Below are positions 15,845 to 23,818 of a stretch of 27,832 nt of DNA, one piece after another. Source of the DNA: Halobacteriales archaeon QS_5_70_15 (GTDB lineage Archaea > Halobacteriota > Halobacteria > Halobacteriales > Haloarculaceae); contig PXRQ01000110.1 in NCBI GenBank assembly GCA_003022005.1, positions 1 through 27,832 on the forward strand, given 5' to 3'. The notes below the pieces were generated by a model. That model searched no databases. It was not told where the DNA came from and saw nothing but the letters and a program-made list of their open reading frames with translations. Both the position numbers and the translations under genes were made by a program. Positions within the stretch are counted from its first letter, which is position 1. Each line of letters begins with the position of its first letter.

Positions 15845-16899
15845 CTACGAGGAACTGCCCCCCTCCGCCGCGCTCGCCCGCGGCGGGGGGGACCCCTGAC
15901 TGCGCCCGACGGCCCGGCGGGTCCGCTCGTCCAGGCGGACCAGGTGACAGAGCGGGTTGCCGGGGGAGACCAGCGGGTTCTCGAGGGTGCCGACGAGCAG
16001 GCCCGTGAACGGCGCCTCGACGACGTCCGTGTCGGTGTTGAACGGGTTGGTGATCGCACACACGGGGTCCCCCTCGCGGACGAGCGAGCCGACCGCCCGG
16101 TGCACGTCGACCAGCCCCCCGCGTCCGCCCGGAGCCACGTCTTCTCCCCGTTGCCGTCGATGACGGTCCGCCACCCCGGCCAGGCGACCGACTCGTCGGG
16201 GAGCAGACCGAACTCCGCGAGGGCCGAACGGGTTCCGTCGAGCGCCCGGTCGATGAGGTCCCGCCGGAAGCGGTGGGCCTCGCCCATCTCGACGGTGATG
16301 GTCGGGACGCCCGCGTTCGAGGCCGCCCGGCGGAGCGTCCCGTCCGGGGCCGCCCCGGCGATGATGACGTTCGTCGGGAACGCCCGGGCCAGCCTCGCCA
16401 CCTCGGGGTCCTCCATGTCCGCCCGGACGTGGATCATGTTGGTCCGGTCCCGCATGGAGGTGTGGAAGTCCAGCCCGGGGTCACATGAGGCGACGAAGTT
16501 CCGGAGGATGCGGTGGGCGATACGCTTCGCCGAGGTGGAGCTCTCGTCCCCCGGGAACGACCGGTTCAGGTCGCGGTCGTAGATCGGGAGGTAGCGCTGC
16601 TGGGCGATGAACCGCGGGACGTTCAGCACCGGCAGACAGACGAGCGTGCCGTGGAGGTCGGCGTGGTCCCACTCGTGGGCGACTTCCCGAACGACCTCGA
16701 TGCCGTTGAGTTCGTCGTCGTGGGCGGCCGCCGAGAGGAACGCGGTCGGCCCCGGGTGCTCGCCATTGACGAGGGTGACGGGTCTCCGGACCGGGTCGCC
16801 GAGGTACGTTTCGCTGACCCCGTAGCGGACGTTCTGTGTCTCCCCGGGATCGACGCGTCCGCCGTCGTACGTGAACGCGTCCCCGGAGGGGCCGCTCAT
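15845..16899 (-). CDS. Succinylglutamate desuccinylase/aspartoacylase family protein, one frameshift
   Basis: The protein is a zinc carboxypeptidase-like amidohydrolase of the AstE/AspA family (about 351 residues after correction). Metal and catalytic motifs are AAAHDDELNGIEVVREV (His, Glu), RDLNRSFPGD and LDFHTSMRD; ITVEMGEAHRF gives the late Glu. The C-terminal lipoyl-like beta domain (VDVHRAVGSLVREGDPV, then APFTGLLVG) is in a different frame. The break lies at the C run 16115-16120; one more C gives continuous LRADAGGLVDVHRA. The ATG at 16899 has a TATA element 26 nt upstream. In haloarchaea these genes often sit beside rimK-like genes, and the stump of such a gene lies divergently just upstream. 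The exact substrate is unknown. Confidence 0.85.
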
Positions 16900-16920
16900 A
16901 CCACCCGTAGAGCCGGAGGG

Positions 16921-16929
16921 ATAGATAAA
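16921..16929 (-). promoter_or_regulatory. TATA box of the aspartoacylase-family gene
   Basis: The minus strand reads tttatctat at 16921-16929, centred about 26 nt before the ATG at 16899. This is a strong match and supports a leaderless start. Confidence 0.65.
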
Positions 16930-16965
16930 CCGGGGGAACTCGACGAGCGGTGTGGTCGTCCCCGG

Positions 16966-17253
16966 CTCGCCGCCGACATCGGCGCCGGCCCGATCAAGGA
17001 CATCGTGAAGGTCAACTCCGGGAGCGTCAAGTCCGGCCGCTCGCGGCCGGTCGTCGACCTCCTGGTCGGCGTCGGCGGCACGCAGCACACCGTCACCGCG
17101 AGCGTCGAGGACCGATCGCACATGGACTACCCCCTCCTGCTCGGGCGGGACGTACTCCAGCACTACCACGTCGACGTCCGGCGCCGGGCGGACGCGGGCG
17201 AGAACGTCCCTGCCCCGCCCGAGGAGGAGGCCGCCGAGGAAGAGGAGGAGTGA
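16966..17253 (+). pseudogene. C-terminal stump of a RimK-associated retropepsin-like (PF05618) domain
   Basis: About 95 residues, starting LAADIGAGPIKDIVKVNSG and continuing through SRPVVDLLVGVGG, ASVEDRSHMDYPLLLGRDVL and an acidic tail, match the C-terminal part of the ATP-dependent zinc protease/RimK-associated family. These aspartic-protease-like domains normally begin with a D-T-G-A active-site loop about 15 residues before L-A-A-D-I-G. Neither that loop nor any upstream RimK ligase domain is present, and the sequence before 16966 is the promoter of the divergent gene. The family match is strong over the remaining part, and GC3 and acidity are normal, so the truncation looks recent or is an assembly loss. 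As it stands, no start codon or active-site Asp is available. Confidence 0.7.
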
Positions 17254-17373
17254 TACTTTCGGACACGAGCTCGTGAACGGTATCGCCGCGCGTGGTGGCG
17301 GTGGTGTTCGGGTAGCCACGTCCGACAGCACGAGAACCGTCACGGCTAACCGACACCGCGCGTACCTCCGACC

Positions 17374-17982
17374 GTGACAACCCGCGACGGCAGTACCGGC
17401 GCCGACACCGACGCCACCCCCGACGCGACCGGCCCGCACGAGCACCTCCGGTCGGACCCGCACCTCGGTCCGTACGTCGAGTCCCACGGCGAACTGGACC
17501 TGGAGCCGGCCGAGGACCCGTTCGCCCGCACCGCCGTCTCCGTGATGAACCAGCAGCTCTCGACCGCCTCGGCGGCCGCCATCCGCGACCGGGTGTTCGA
17601 CCGCTTCCAGGTGACCCCGTCGGGGATGCTCGCGGCCGACCGGGACGCGGGGCTCTCCCCACAGAAGGTCGAGTACCTCCGCGAGATCGCCCGGGCCTTC
17701 GAGGACGGCCGCATCGACCCCGACCGCTACGCCGGGATGGACGACGAGGCCGTCGTCGATGAACTCACCGACATCCGCGGCGTGGGCGACTGGACCGCGA
17801 AGATGTTCCTGATGTTCGTCCTCGGCCGCGAGGACGTCTTCCCCGTCGAGGACCTGGGTATCAGGCGGGGCATGGAGGCGCTGTTCGGCGATCTCACCCG
17901 CGCGGAGATGGTCGAGCGCGCCGAGCCGTGGCGACCCTACCGGTCGTACGCGGCGCTGTATCTCTGGCGGGCCGTTGACTGA
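17374..17982 (+). CDS. DNA-3-methyladenine glycosylase II (AlkA-type, HhH-GPD)
   Basis: This 202-residue HhH-GPD protein removes alkylated purines in base excision repair. Key features are SVMNQQLSTASAAAI (about 56-70), the helix-hairpin-helix DIRGVGDWTAKMFL and the catalytic Asp in FPVEDLGIRRGM about 18 residues later. The C-terminal WRPYRSYAALYLWRA is typical of the family. The start is GTG at 17374; a weak AT-rich ctaac element lies about 27 nt upstream. The first 25 residues are Thr/Asp-rich and not conserved. The region around LAADRDAGLS is a few residues shorter than I expect, but the frame is open throughout. Confidence 0.88.
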   Translation: MTTRDGSTGADTDATPDATGPHEHLRSDPHLGPYVESHGELDLEPAEDPFARTAVSVMNQQLSTASAAAIRDRVFDRFQVTPSGMLAADRDAGLSPQKVEYLREIARAFEDGRIDPDRYAGMDDEAVVDELTDIRGVGDWTAKMFLMFVLGREDVFPVEDLGIRRGMEALFGDLTRAEMVERAEPWRPYRSYAALYLWRAVD

Positions 17983-18167
17983 CACCGTCGTGGGCCCACG
18001 AACGACGTCGTCGTACCGTGGGGACGACGGCGTTTAGGTAGTCTCGTCCGACAGTACGAGGCGGACGGTCGTCGGGATCCGCCGGCGGTCGCCGACCCGA
18101 TTCGAACCTCGATCGGCCAACGTACACGGTCGTCCGGACGTACCTCGGTTTCGGTCCGAAACGACAC

Positions 18168-18177
18168 AAAATAAATA
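18168..18177 (+). promoter_or_regulatory. TATA box of the histidine kinase gene
   Basis: The sequence aaaataaata at 18168-18177 is centred about 29-30 nt before the ATG at 18203 and is a strong haloarchaeal TATA match in GC-rich surroundings. Confidence 0.65.
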
Positions 18178-18202
18178 CCCCGAGTGCGGAACGCGCCCCA
18201 GG

Positions 18203-19219
18203 ATGGAGCTCCCGACGGGTCTGGCGACGTCGCTCCTCGACGGCTTCCCGCTCGAGGTAGCCGTCCTCGACGGGACGGGCGAGGTCGTCTGGGTCAACCG
18301 CGCCTGCCGGGAGTACGGCCGCCGACACGGGCGGGGGACTGCCGTAGTCGGGCGGGACTTCCTCGACGTGACGGCATCGCTCGTCGACGAGCCACACGCC
18401 GGGCGGATACGGGAGGGGATAGACCGGATACTCGCGAGCGAGCGCGGGGGGTGCTCCGTCGAATACCCCTGTCACGACGACCGCGAACTCCGGTGGTACT
18501 CGATGTACGCCACCGCGCTGGAACACGAGGGGCGGGACTACTGCCTGGTCGCACAGGAGGACGTCACCGACCGGCGGATCTCCGACATGCTGACCGAGGC
18601 GCGCCGCGAGGAGGCGGCCACGCTGAACCGGATGCTCACGCACGAGGTCCGGAACGCCGTCGGGAGCGCGGCCGGGTGGCTCGGGCTACTCGAGACGGAC
18701 CCGGGCCAGGCCGACCGCGTCGAGCGGATCGCGGCCGCTCTTGACCGCATCGAACGGGTCGTCGACGACTCGGCCGAGGTGCTCGACATGGCCTACGACC
18801 GCTCCTCGCTCGAGCGGGTCCCCATCGGGGACCTCACCGAGGCCGCGTGGTCGCGAGCGGACCGCGGGGACGTCTCGCTGGAGGTGGCCGAGTCGTTCCC
18901 CGTGATCTGCTACCCGAGACAGACCGAGACGCTGCTCGAGTCGCTGTTCGACAGCGCCTCCGGGGGGTCGTCGGCTACCACGGTTCGGATACGGCTCGGC
19001 GACCGGGAGTTCCACGTCGAGGACGACCGCTCGGAACCGGTCCCGGCGGACCCGGAGCGCGCGTTCGCCGAGACGCCCATCCACCGCGACGGACGGCTCT
19101 CCTTTGGGCTCTCGCTGGCGCGGCCGCTGGCGCTGCTGAACGGCTGGCAGCTCTCGCTCGGCCCGTCGCCGCTCGACGGCTGGGGGTTCACCGTCCGGAC
19201 CGAACAGGCCCACGCCTGA
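18203..19219 (+). CDS. PAS-domain histidine kinase homologue with degenerate ATPase domain
   Basis: Residues 10-125 form a PAS domain (VAVLDGTGEVVWVNRACREY, then LRWYSMYATALEHEGRDY and VAQEDVTDRR). Residues 130-200 form a HisKA dimerisation domain with the phospho-acceptor H147 in MLTHEVRNAVGSAAGWL. The C-terminal HATPase region is abnormal. The N-box position reads LLESLFDSAS instead of the usual L-F-R-N-A, with the Asn replaced by Asp. The G1 D-x-G-x-G is replaced by EDDRSEPVPADPERAF, and the G2 Gly-rich loop by LSFGLSLARPL. This suggests loss of ATP binding, leaving a protein that might still be phosphorylated in trans or act as a decoy. No membrane segment, so cytoplasmic. No response regulator is nearby. 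Confidence 0.82.
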   Translation: MELPTGLATSLLDGFPLEVAVLDGTGEVVWVNRACREYGRRHGRGTAVVGRDFLDVTASLVDEPHAGRIREGIDRILASERGGCSVEYPCHDDRELRWYSMYATALEHEGRDYCLVAQEDVTDRRISDMLTEARREEAATLNRMLTHEVRNAVGSAAGWLGLLETDPGQADRVERIAAALDRIERVVDDSAEVLDMAYDRSSLERVPIGDLTEAAWSRADRGDVSLEVAESFPVICYPRQTETLLESLFDSASGGSSATTVRIRLGDREFHVEDDRSEPVPADPERAFAETPIHRDGRLSFGLSLARPLALLNGWQLSLGPSPLDGWGFTVRTEQAHA

Positions 19220-19359
19220 AACCGCCGACCCGTTCCGCCGGGACGACGGGGCCCGGCGGAACGGGACACCGACTCCGCTCGCTTGCCCGGTCGTGGTCCG
19301 GTACCGGCGACCGACGATCCCTCCGGACGATCATCGGTGCGTCGTTACGACCGCGGGTA

Positions 19360-19751
19360 TCAGTCCGGCTCCGCTCCCGCGAGCAGTCGCCGGATCTCCC
19401 CGCCCTCTCGCCGGGTTTCGGGGAGGGTCTCGGCGTCGAACAGCCCGGTCGCACGGGTCGTCCCCGGGTGGTCCGAGCCTTCGCGCTCGACTTCCAGCGA
19501 CCCGCCCGTCCGGTGACCGACGAACTGAGCGACCGGGAGCGGGTGTAGAACGTGACGACCGAGGCAATGCCGGCCATGAGCTCCAGCTGTCTCTGGACCG
19601 TTCCGGGCAACTCGCGCGGATCGTGGTGACGGGGCCCGTACTCGAACGGCTCGACGGTCCGGCCCGTCCCCCACTCCGCCCGCAGGCGCGAGCGGACCTC
19701 GTCCGTGTGCTCCGCGACCCGCTCGCGGACCCGCGACCAGTCGGAGGCCAT
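19360..19751 (-). CDS. Hypothetical haloarchaeal protein (about 131 aa), one frameshift
   Basis: The N-terminal frame, MASDWSRVRERVAEHTDEVR onward to GIASVVTFYT, continues in a neighbouring frame as PLPVAQFVGHRTGGSLEVERE and ends AGAEPD with stop at 19360. Adding one base to the short G run at 19541-19543 makes the reading TFYTPLPVAQFVGHRTGG. The protein is acidic, with an amphipathic N-terminal helix and no membrane segment. I do not recognise the family. The ATG at 19751 is the only sensible start. It lies between the convergent kinase gene and the Nudix gene, which is in the same direction 140 bp upstream. Confidence 0.6.
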
Positions 19752-19892
19752 CGGATCCCCGGGTATTCCGTTCGGATAGTTATCACTTCTGTGGGGGACG
19801 ACCGTGACGAACCCGGTCCCCCGGCCGTCCGGGGAACGGCCGCGGTCCGCATCGGTCGGGCGGCGGGTCCTCGCTCCGAACGACGGATCCGT

Positions 19893-20335
19893 TCAGCGGT
19901 TGCGCTCGCGCCGGCACGTCTCGAGCCGCTCTACGTCCCGTTCGAGGAATCCCGGTGCGTCCGGGTGATCCCGGATCTCGTCGGGGACGTACCAGCCGAC
20001 CGCGGCGACCTCGTCCGGTTCGCGGGGGCGGGCCTCGCCGGCCTCGTGCTCGCACAGCGTGACGACGTTCGGACAGGCCGTCCCGTCGTCGGCCACGAAC
20101 GTCCCGCTGTGGACGTACTCGACGGCCCCGACCTCGGCGCTCACCTCCTCGACGAGTTCGCGGCGTGCCGTCGCCTCGATCGAGGCATCGCCGTTCGGGG
20201 GCGGTTCCACCTTCCCGCCGGGGAACGCCAGGAGCCCACCCGCGTGGGCCTCGTCGGCCGCCCGCTCGACGAGCAGGTACTCGCCGTCCCGGACGACCGC
20301 CCCTCGACGTCCGCGACGAGCGCGTGGTCCTCCAT
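19893..20335 (-). CDS. Nudix hydrolase, one frameshift
   Basis: After correcting one base the product is about 147 residues: MEDHALVADVEG, then AVVRDGEYLLVERAADEAH and the Nudix box GGKVEPPPNG to ARRELVEEVSAEVG. Nudix enzymes cleave nucleoside diphosphates linked to another group; the R-E-L-x-E-E core holds the metal ligands. The break is at the C run 20300-20303 (plus strand), where one extra C joins the two frames. The box has a few extra residues (P-P-N-G) compared with the consensus, and the position of the first conserved Glu is not clear. The C-terminal half (CEHEAGEARPREPDEVAAVGW) resembles MutT/ADP-ribose-type members. It is divergent from the beta-propeller gene, 183 bp apart. Confidence 0.8.
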
Positions 20336-20518
20336 GGGGCGACCACCGGACCGGTCCGCGAGTGTCTTGTGGTGGGAGCTCCGCCGGATCGGCGAAGCCG
20401 GATCGGACCCTCCGCTCGCGGTCGTCGGTCCGTCGCGGGAGCGCCGGGGCGGAGGTTCAAAGGACCGCTTGACATTGGAGAAGGGCCTTTTCCGGACGGT
20501 ACGTCGTTCGCGACGACG

Positions 20519-22585
20519 ATGAGACGCAAGATCGCACCGCTGGGCGCGCTCGCGATGGTCCTGCTGGCCAGCGCGGGCGCCTTCGTGCTCGCGCCGGGTG
20601 CCGGTTTCGCGGATCGAACGCCGGACCCCGAGCGGACGCCGGAGCCCGACGAAGGCTCCCCGCCGGACCTCGGGGCGTCGAGCGTCGACCCGCCGGAGCC
20701 CGAAGCCGCGAACATGACCACCTTCGAGTCGGCCGCGGCGTTCACGGAGTACCTCTGGCGGGGACGGAGCCAGCCGAGGGTCGACTTCGAGACCCGGCGG
20801 GCTCCCGAACCGGAACGCGGCGGGCCCGCAACCCGGACGCCGACGCCGATGGCGACCGGAACGCCGGTCGAGGCCGCCACCGAGGCTGCCGGCGACGGCG
20901 GCGGCTCGGGCGGTGTCGCGCCGCCCGACCGCTACTCCGGGACGAACGTCCAGGTCGAGGGCGTCGCCGAGCCCGACCTGGTGAAGACCGACGGCCGGCG
21001 CATCTACTACTCGCCACGGGGAGAGCGGAAGGACCACCACCACCACGAGGAGCGGTACGAGGACACCGGCACGCGCGTCATCGACGCGACGCCGCCCGGG
21101 ACCGCCGAGGTCGTCGGGGAGATCGACCACAGCGGCCGGATGTTCCTCGACGGCGACCGGCTCGTCGTGATCGGCGAGCGGGTGTGGGGCTACGACGTCT
21201 CGAACGCCTCGGCGCCCGAACTCGAGTGGTCGAAGGATGTCGACAGCCGCGTCCACAGCGCGCGGATGCGGAACGGGTCGATGTACCTCGTGCTCGCGGC
21301 GCCGGTCGAGGTCGACTCGCCCTGTCCCGTCGAGCCGATGGAGGGCGTCAGCGCGGCCTGTACCGACGTGTACCACCCCGACCGGCCGGTCCCGGTCGAT
21401 GTCACGTACACGGTCGTTTCGCTGGACCCGGCGGACGGGAGCGTCGGCGACGAACTCACCATGGTCGGCGCGCGCGGCTCGACGGTCTACATATCCAGGG
21501 ACGGCCTGTACGTCACGTACACTGAACAGGCCTCCCGCGCCGAGGTGCGGATGGACGTCCTGCTCGGGCCGGCCCGGCCGCTCCTCGACGACTGGGTGGT
21601 CGAGCATCTCCGCGAGATCCGGGGGTACGACCTCAGCGAGCGGGCCACCGCGGTCGAGGTCGATGCGACGGTCCGGCGCTGGCTGGCGAGCCTGGACGAG
21701 GAGCGACGCGAGGAGGTCGGCGAGGCGCTCCGCGAACACCACGAGGAGTACGTCGAGGAACACAGGCGGAACCTCACGATCACACACGTCGTCCGCGTGA
21801 ACGCGACCGGCGGGGGCGTCACGGCGGCCGAGGGGGCGAACGCGACCGGCGGGAGTCCCGACGCGCCGTCGCTTTCGCTGGCCGGGACCGGCGCGGTTCC
21901 CGGACGGCCCCTGAACCAGTTCTCCGTCGACGAACACGGGGGCTCCCTGCGGATCGCCACCACCGTCGGCGAGCGCTGGGGGACCGAGTCCGCCAACGAC
22001 GTGTACGTGCTGGACGCCTCGGACCTCACCGTCACCGGAGAGGTCACGGGGATGGGCGGGACCGAGCGGATCTACTCGGTGCGGTTCGTCGGCGACCGCG
22101 GCTACGTCGTCACCTTCCGCCGGATCGACCCCTTCCACGTGCTTGACCTCTCGAACGCCTCGAACCCGCGGCTCGAGGGTGAACTCAAGCTGCCGGGCTA
22201 CTCCTCGTATCTCCACCCGCTGTCGGGCGACCGCGTGCTCGGCATCGGGAAGGAGGACGGGGAGGTGAAGGCGGTGGTCTTCGACGTCTCGGACCCGGCC
22301 GATCCCGGGATCGAGGAGTCGCGGGTGCTCGCGTCCGAGTGGTCCGCGATCTCCCGGAGCCACCACGCGTTCCTGCTCGACCGCAAGCACGGGGTGTTCT
22401 TCCTCCCCACCGGGCACGGCGGGATGGTGCTCTCCGCGGAGAGCCTGGACACCGTCTACGAGGTGAACGTCGACCGGCCACAGCGGGCGCTCTACATCGA
22501 GGACTACCTCTACGTCTTCGGCGAGGACGAGCTCGCGGTGGTCGACGAGACGGAGTGGGAGCGCGTCGGGACGCTCGACCTCTAG
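20519..22585 (+). CDS. Secreted C-terminal beta-propeller domain protein (PF09826 type)
   Basis: The 688-residue protein begins MRRKIAPLGALAMVLLASAG, a Sec-type signal or anchor, followed by a Thr/Pro/Glu-rich linker (about 30-135). From SGTNVQVEGVAEPDLVKTDG onward it matches the beta-propeller family of archaeal exported proteins: repeated blades such as MFLDGDRLVVIGERV, IYSVRFVGDRGYVVTFRRIDP and ALYIEDYLYVFGEDELAVVD. A helical charged insert (about 365-430, RRWLASLDEERREEVGEALR) interrupts the propeller. A KDHHHHEERYED cluster near residue 170 could bind metal. N-x-S/T sites are frequent (NAS, NMT, NLT, NAT), in keeping with surface glycosylation. The ATG at 20519 has a ttttcc element 28-30 nt upstream. 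Function unknown. Confidence 0.87.
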   Translation: MRRKIAPLGALAMVLLASAGAFVLAPGAGFADRTPDPERTPEPDEGSPPDLGASSVDPPEPEAANMTTFESAAAFTEYLWRGRSQPRVDFETRRAPEPERGGPATRTPTPMATGTPVEAATEAAGDGGGSGGVAPPDRYSGTNVQVEGVAEPDLVKTDGRRIYYSPRGERKDHHHHEERYEDTGTRVIDATPPGTAEVVGEIDHSGRMFLDGDRLVVIGERVWGYDVSNASAPELEWSKDVDSRVHSARMRNGSMYLVLAAPVEVDSPCPVEPMEGVSAACTDVYHPDRPVPVDVTYTVVSLDPADGSVGDELTMVGARGSTVYISRDGLYVTYTEQASRAEVRMDVLLGPARPLLDDWVVEHLREIRGYDLSERATAVEVDATVRRWLASLDEERREEVGEALREHHEEYVEEHRRNLTITHVVRVNATGGGVTAAEGANATGGSPDAPSLSLAGTGAVPGRPLNQFSVDEHGGSLRIATTVGERWGTESANDVYVLDASDLTVTGEVTGMGGTERIYSVRFVGDRGYVVTFRRIDPFHVLDLSNASNPRLEGELKLPGYSSYLHPLSGDRVLGIGKEDGEVKAVVFDVSDPADPGIEESRVLASEWSAISRSHHAFLLDRKHGVFFLPTGHGGMVLSAESLDTVYEVNVDRPQRALYIEDYLYVFGEDELAVVDETEWERVGTLDL

Positions 22586-22710
22586 CCCCCCGCTCCCGGT
22601 CCGAGTCCGTGCGTTCGGGCCGGCGTCGGGACGACGGCTCCCGTCCCCCGGTCGGGGACGCGCCGCCGCTTCCGGACACAACAGTGTAGTACCGGGGCGG
22701 GAGACGAGGT

Positions 22711-23722
22711 ATGCGGTACCGCCGGACCCCCCCGCTCGTCGCGCTGATCGCGGCGGGCCGGACCCTCGCGCTCAACGTCGTGGTCCGTGACGAGCCCGAC
22801 CGGGTTCGGAGGGCCCTGGAGGACCGCTCCGGCGTGGACTGGACCGCGACGGAGGGGGACGCCGAGGCCCCCGTCGAGGGGGTCGACGGTGTCGACGAAT
22901 CCCCGTGGCGTCCGGCCCGGGGGGCGGCCCGGCACACGTACGTCACGCCCGACAGGGACGCCCCGTGCGAGTGGGGCAGGGCCGTGTACCAGCTGTCGAC
23001 CGGCACGTACCTGGGGAGCCGGGTCCACGTCCGGGCGTACCTGGCCCCCTCGGAGAACTGGACGGCGCTGCAGGCCCACGTGGAGTACTGGGACCCGTTC
23101 AGGCTCCGCCACACGGTCACGGGCGTCGCCGAAGGGGGGCGGTTCGTCGAGCGGGACCTGCGCGACGAGCCGTTCGTCGACGGGGTCAGCCGGGAGTACC
23201 ACGGGCTCGGCGGCGGCGGGAGCCACGGATGGCTGACCGTCGTCGAACTCGCCCCGGCCGCGCTCGTGCTCGGCGCCGCGCTCCCGGTCGCCGGCCGGTA
23301 CCGGGAGTACGCGGTCGACGCGGCCCTCCCTGCGGCACTCGTCGCGCTCGTCCTCGGGGTCCGGGCCACCGGACTCGCCGCCGAGGGGCTGGCACCGGGG
23401 GTCGACCCCCGGCTGTTCGCCGCGTTGCTGTACCCCGTACTCGCGGGAGGGCTCCCGGCGGTCGTGTGGCTGCTCGCGCGGTCGGCCGGCGCCGCGGACG
23501 GCGCTCCTCGCCGGGGGCGGACTGGGTGCCGCCGCCGTGCTCGACCTGGGTGTCGTCGGGGTGACGACGGTCCCCGTCCGGCTCGCGCTCCACCGGGTCG
23601 CGCTGGTCGGCGCACTCGGCCCGCTCGCGCTCGGTGTCGCTCGGGCCGACCGTCGACGGGTCGGACGCGGGATCACGGCGTGGGTGGTCGCGCTCGCGGC
23701 ACCGCTCCTCGGTGTCGTCTGA
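22711..23722 (+). CDS. Polytopic membrane protein of unknown function, one frameshift
   Basis: The N-terminal hydrophobic segment (about 8-26, LVALIAAGRTLALNVVV) is followed by an extracytoplasmic domain of roughly 155 residues with several Trp/Tyr residues (CEWGRAVYQLSTGTYLG, YWDPFRLRHTVTGVAEGG). Further helices start at about residue 175 (LTVVELAPAALVLGAALPV, AALVALVLGVRATGLA, LLYPVLAGGLPAVVWLLA). The frame then breaks at about 23499-23504, and the continuation LLAGGGLGAAAVLDLGVVGV plus two more helices lies in the next frame, ending at 23722. Dropping one G near ggacggcgctc restores AADALLAGGG. About seven helices in total. I do not recognise the family. It follows the beta-propeller gene after 125 bp. 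Confidence 0.65.
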
Positions 23723-23791
23723 TACGGGGCTCGTGGCGACGCCCGGCTGCCCACTACCCGGCCGGGAACGGGGACGCCCCGTCGAAATCCC

Positions 23792-23797
23792 TAAATT
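23792..23797 (+). promoter_or_regulatory. TATA-like element of the solute-binding protein gene
   Basis: The AT-rich taaatt at 23792-23797 is centred about 25 nt before the GTG at 23819, within an aaatccctaaattcc tract. It supports the GTG start and a leaderless mRNA. Confidence 0.55.
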
Positions 23798-23818
23798 CCA
23801 CAGTCCCCGCTATAGCCC

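Noticed and set aside
20141..22681. 846-codon minus-strand open frame opposite the beta-propeller gene
   Set aside because: It is a shadow frame, a usual effect of high GC3. Only its extreme end (the first 12 codons of the Nudix gene) is real.
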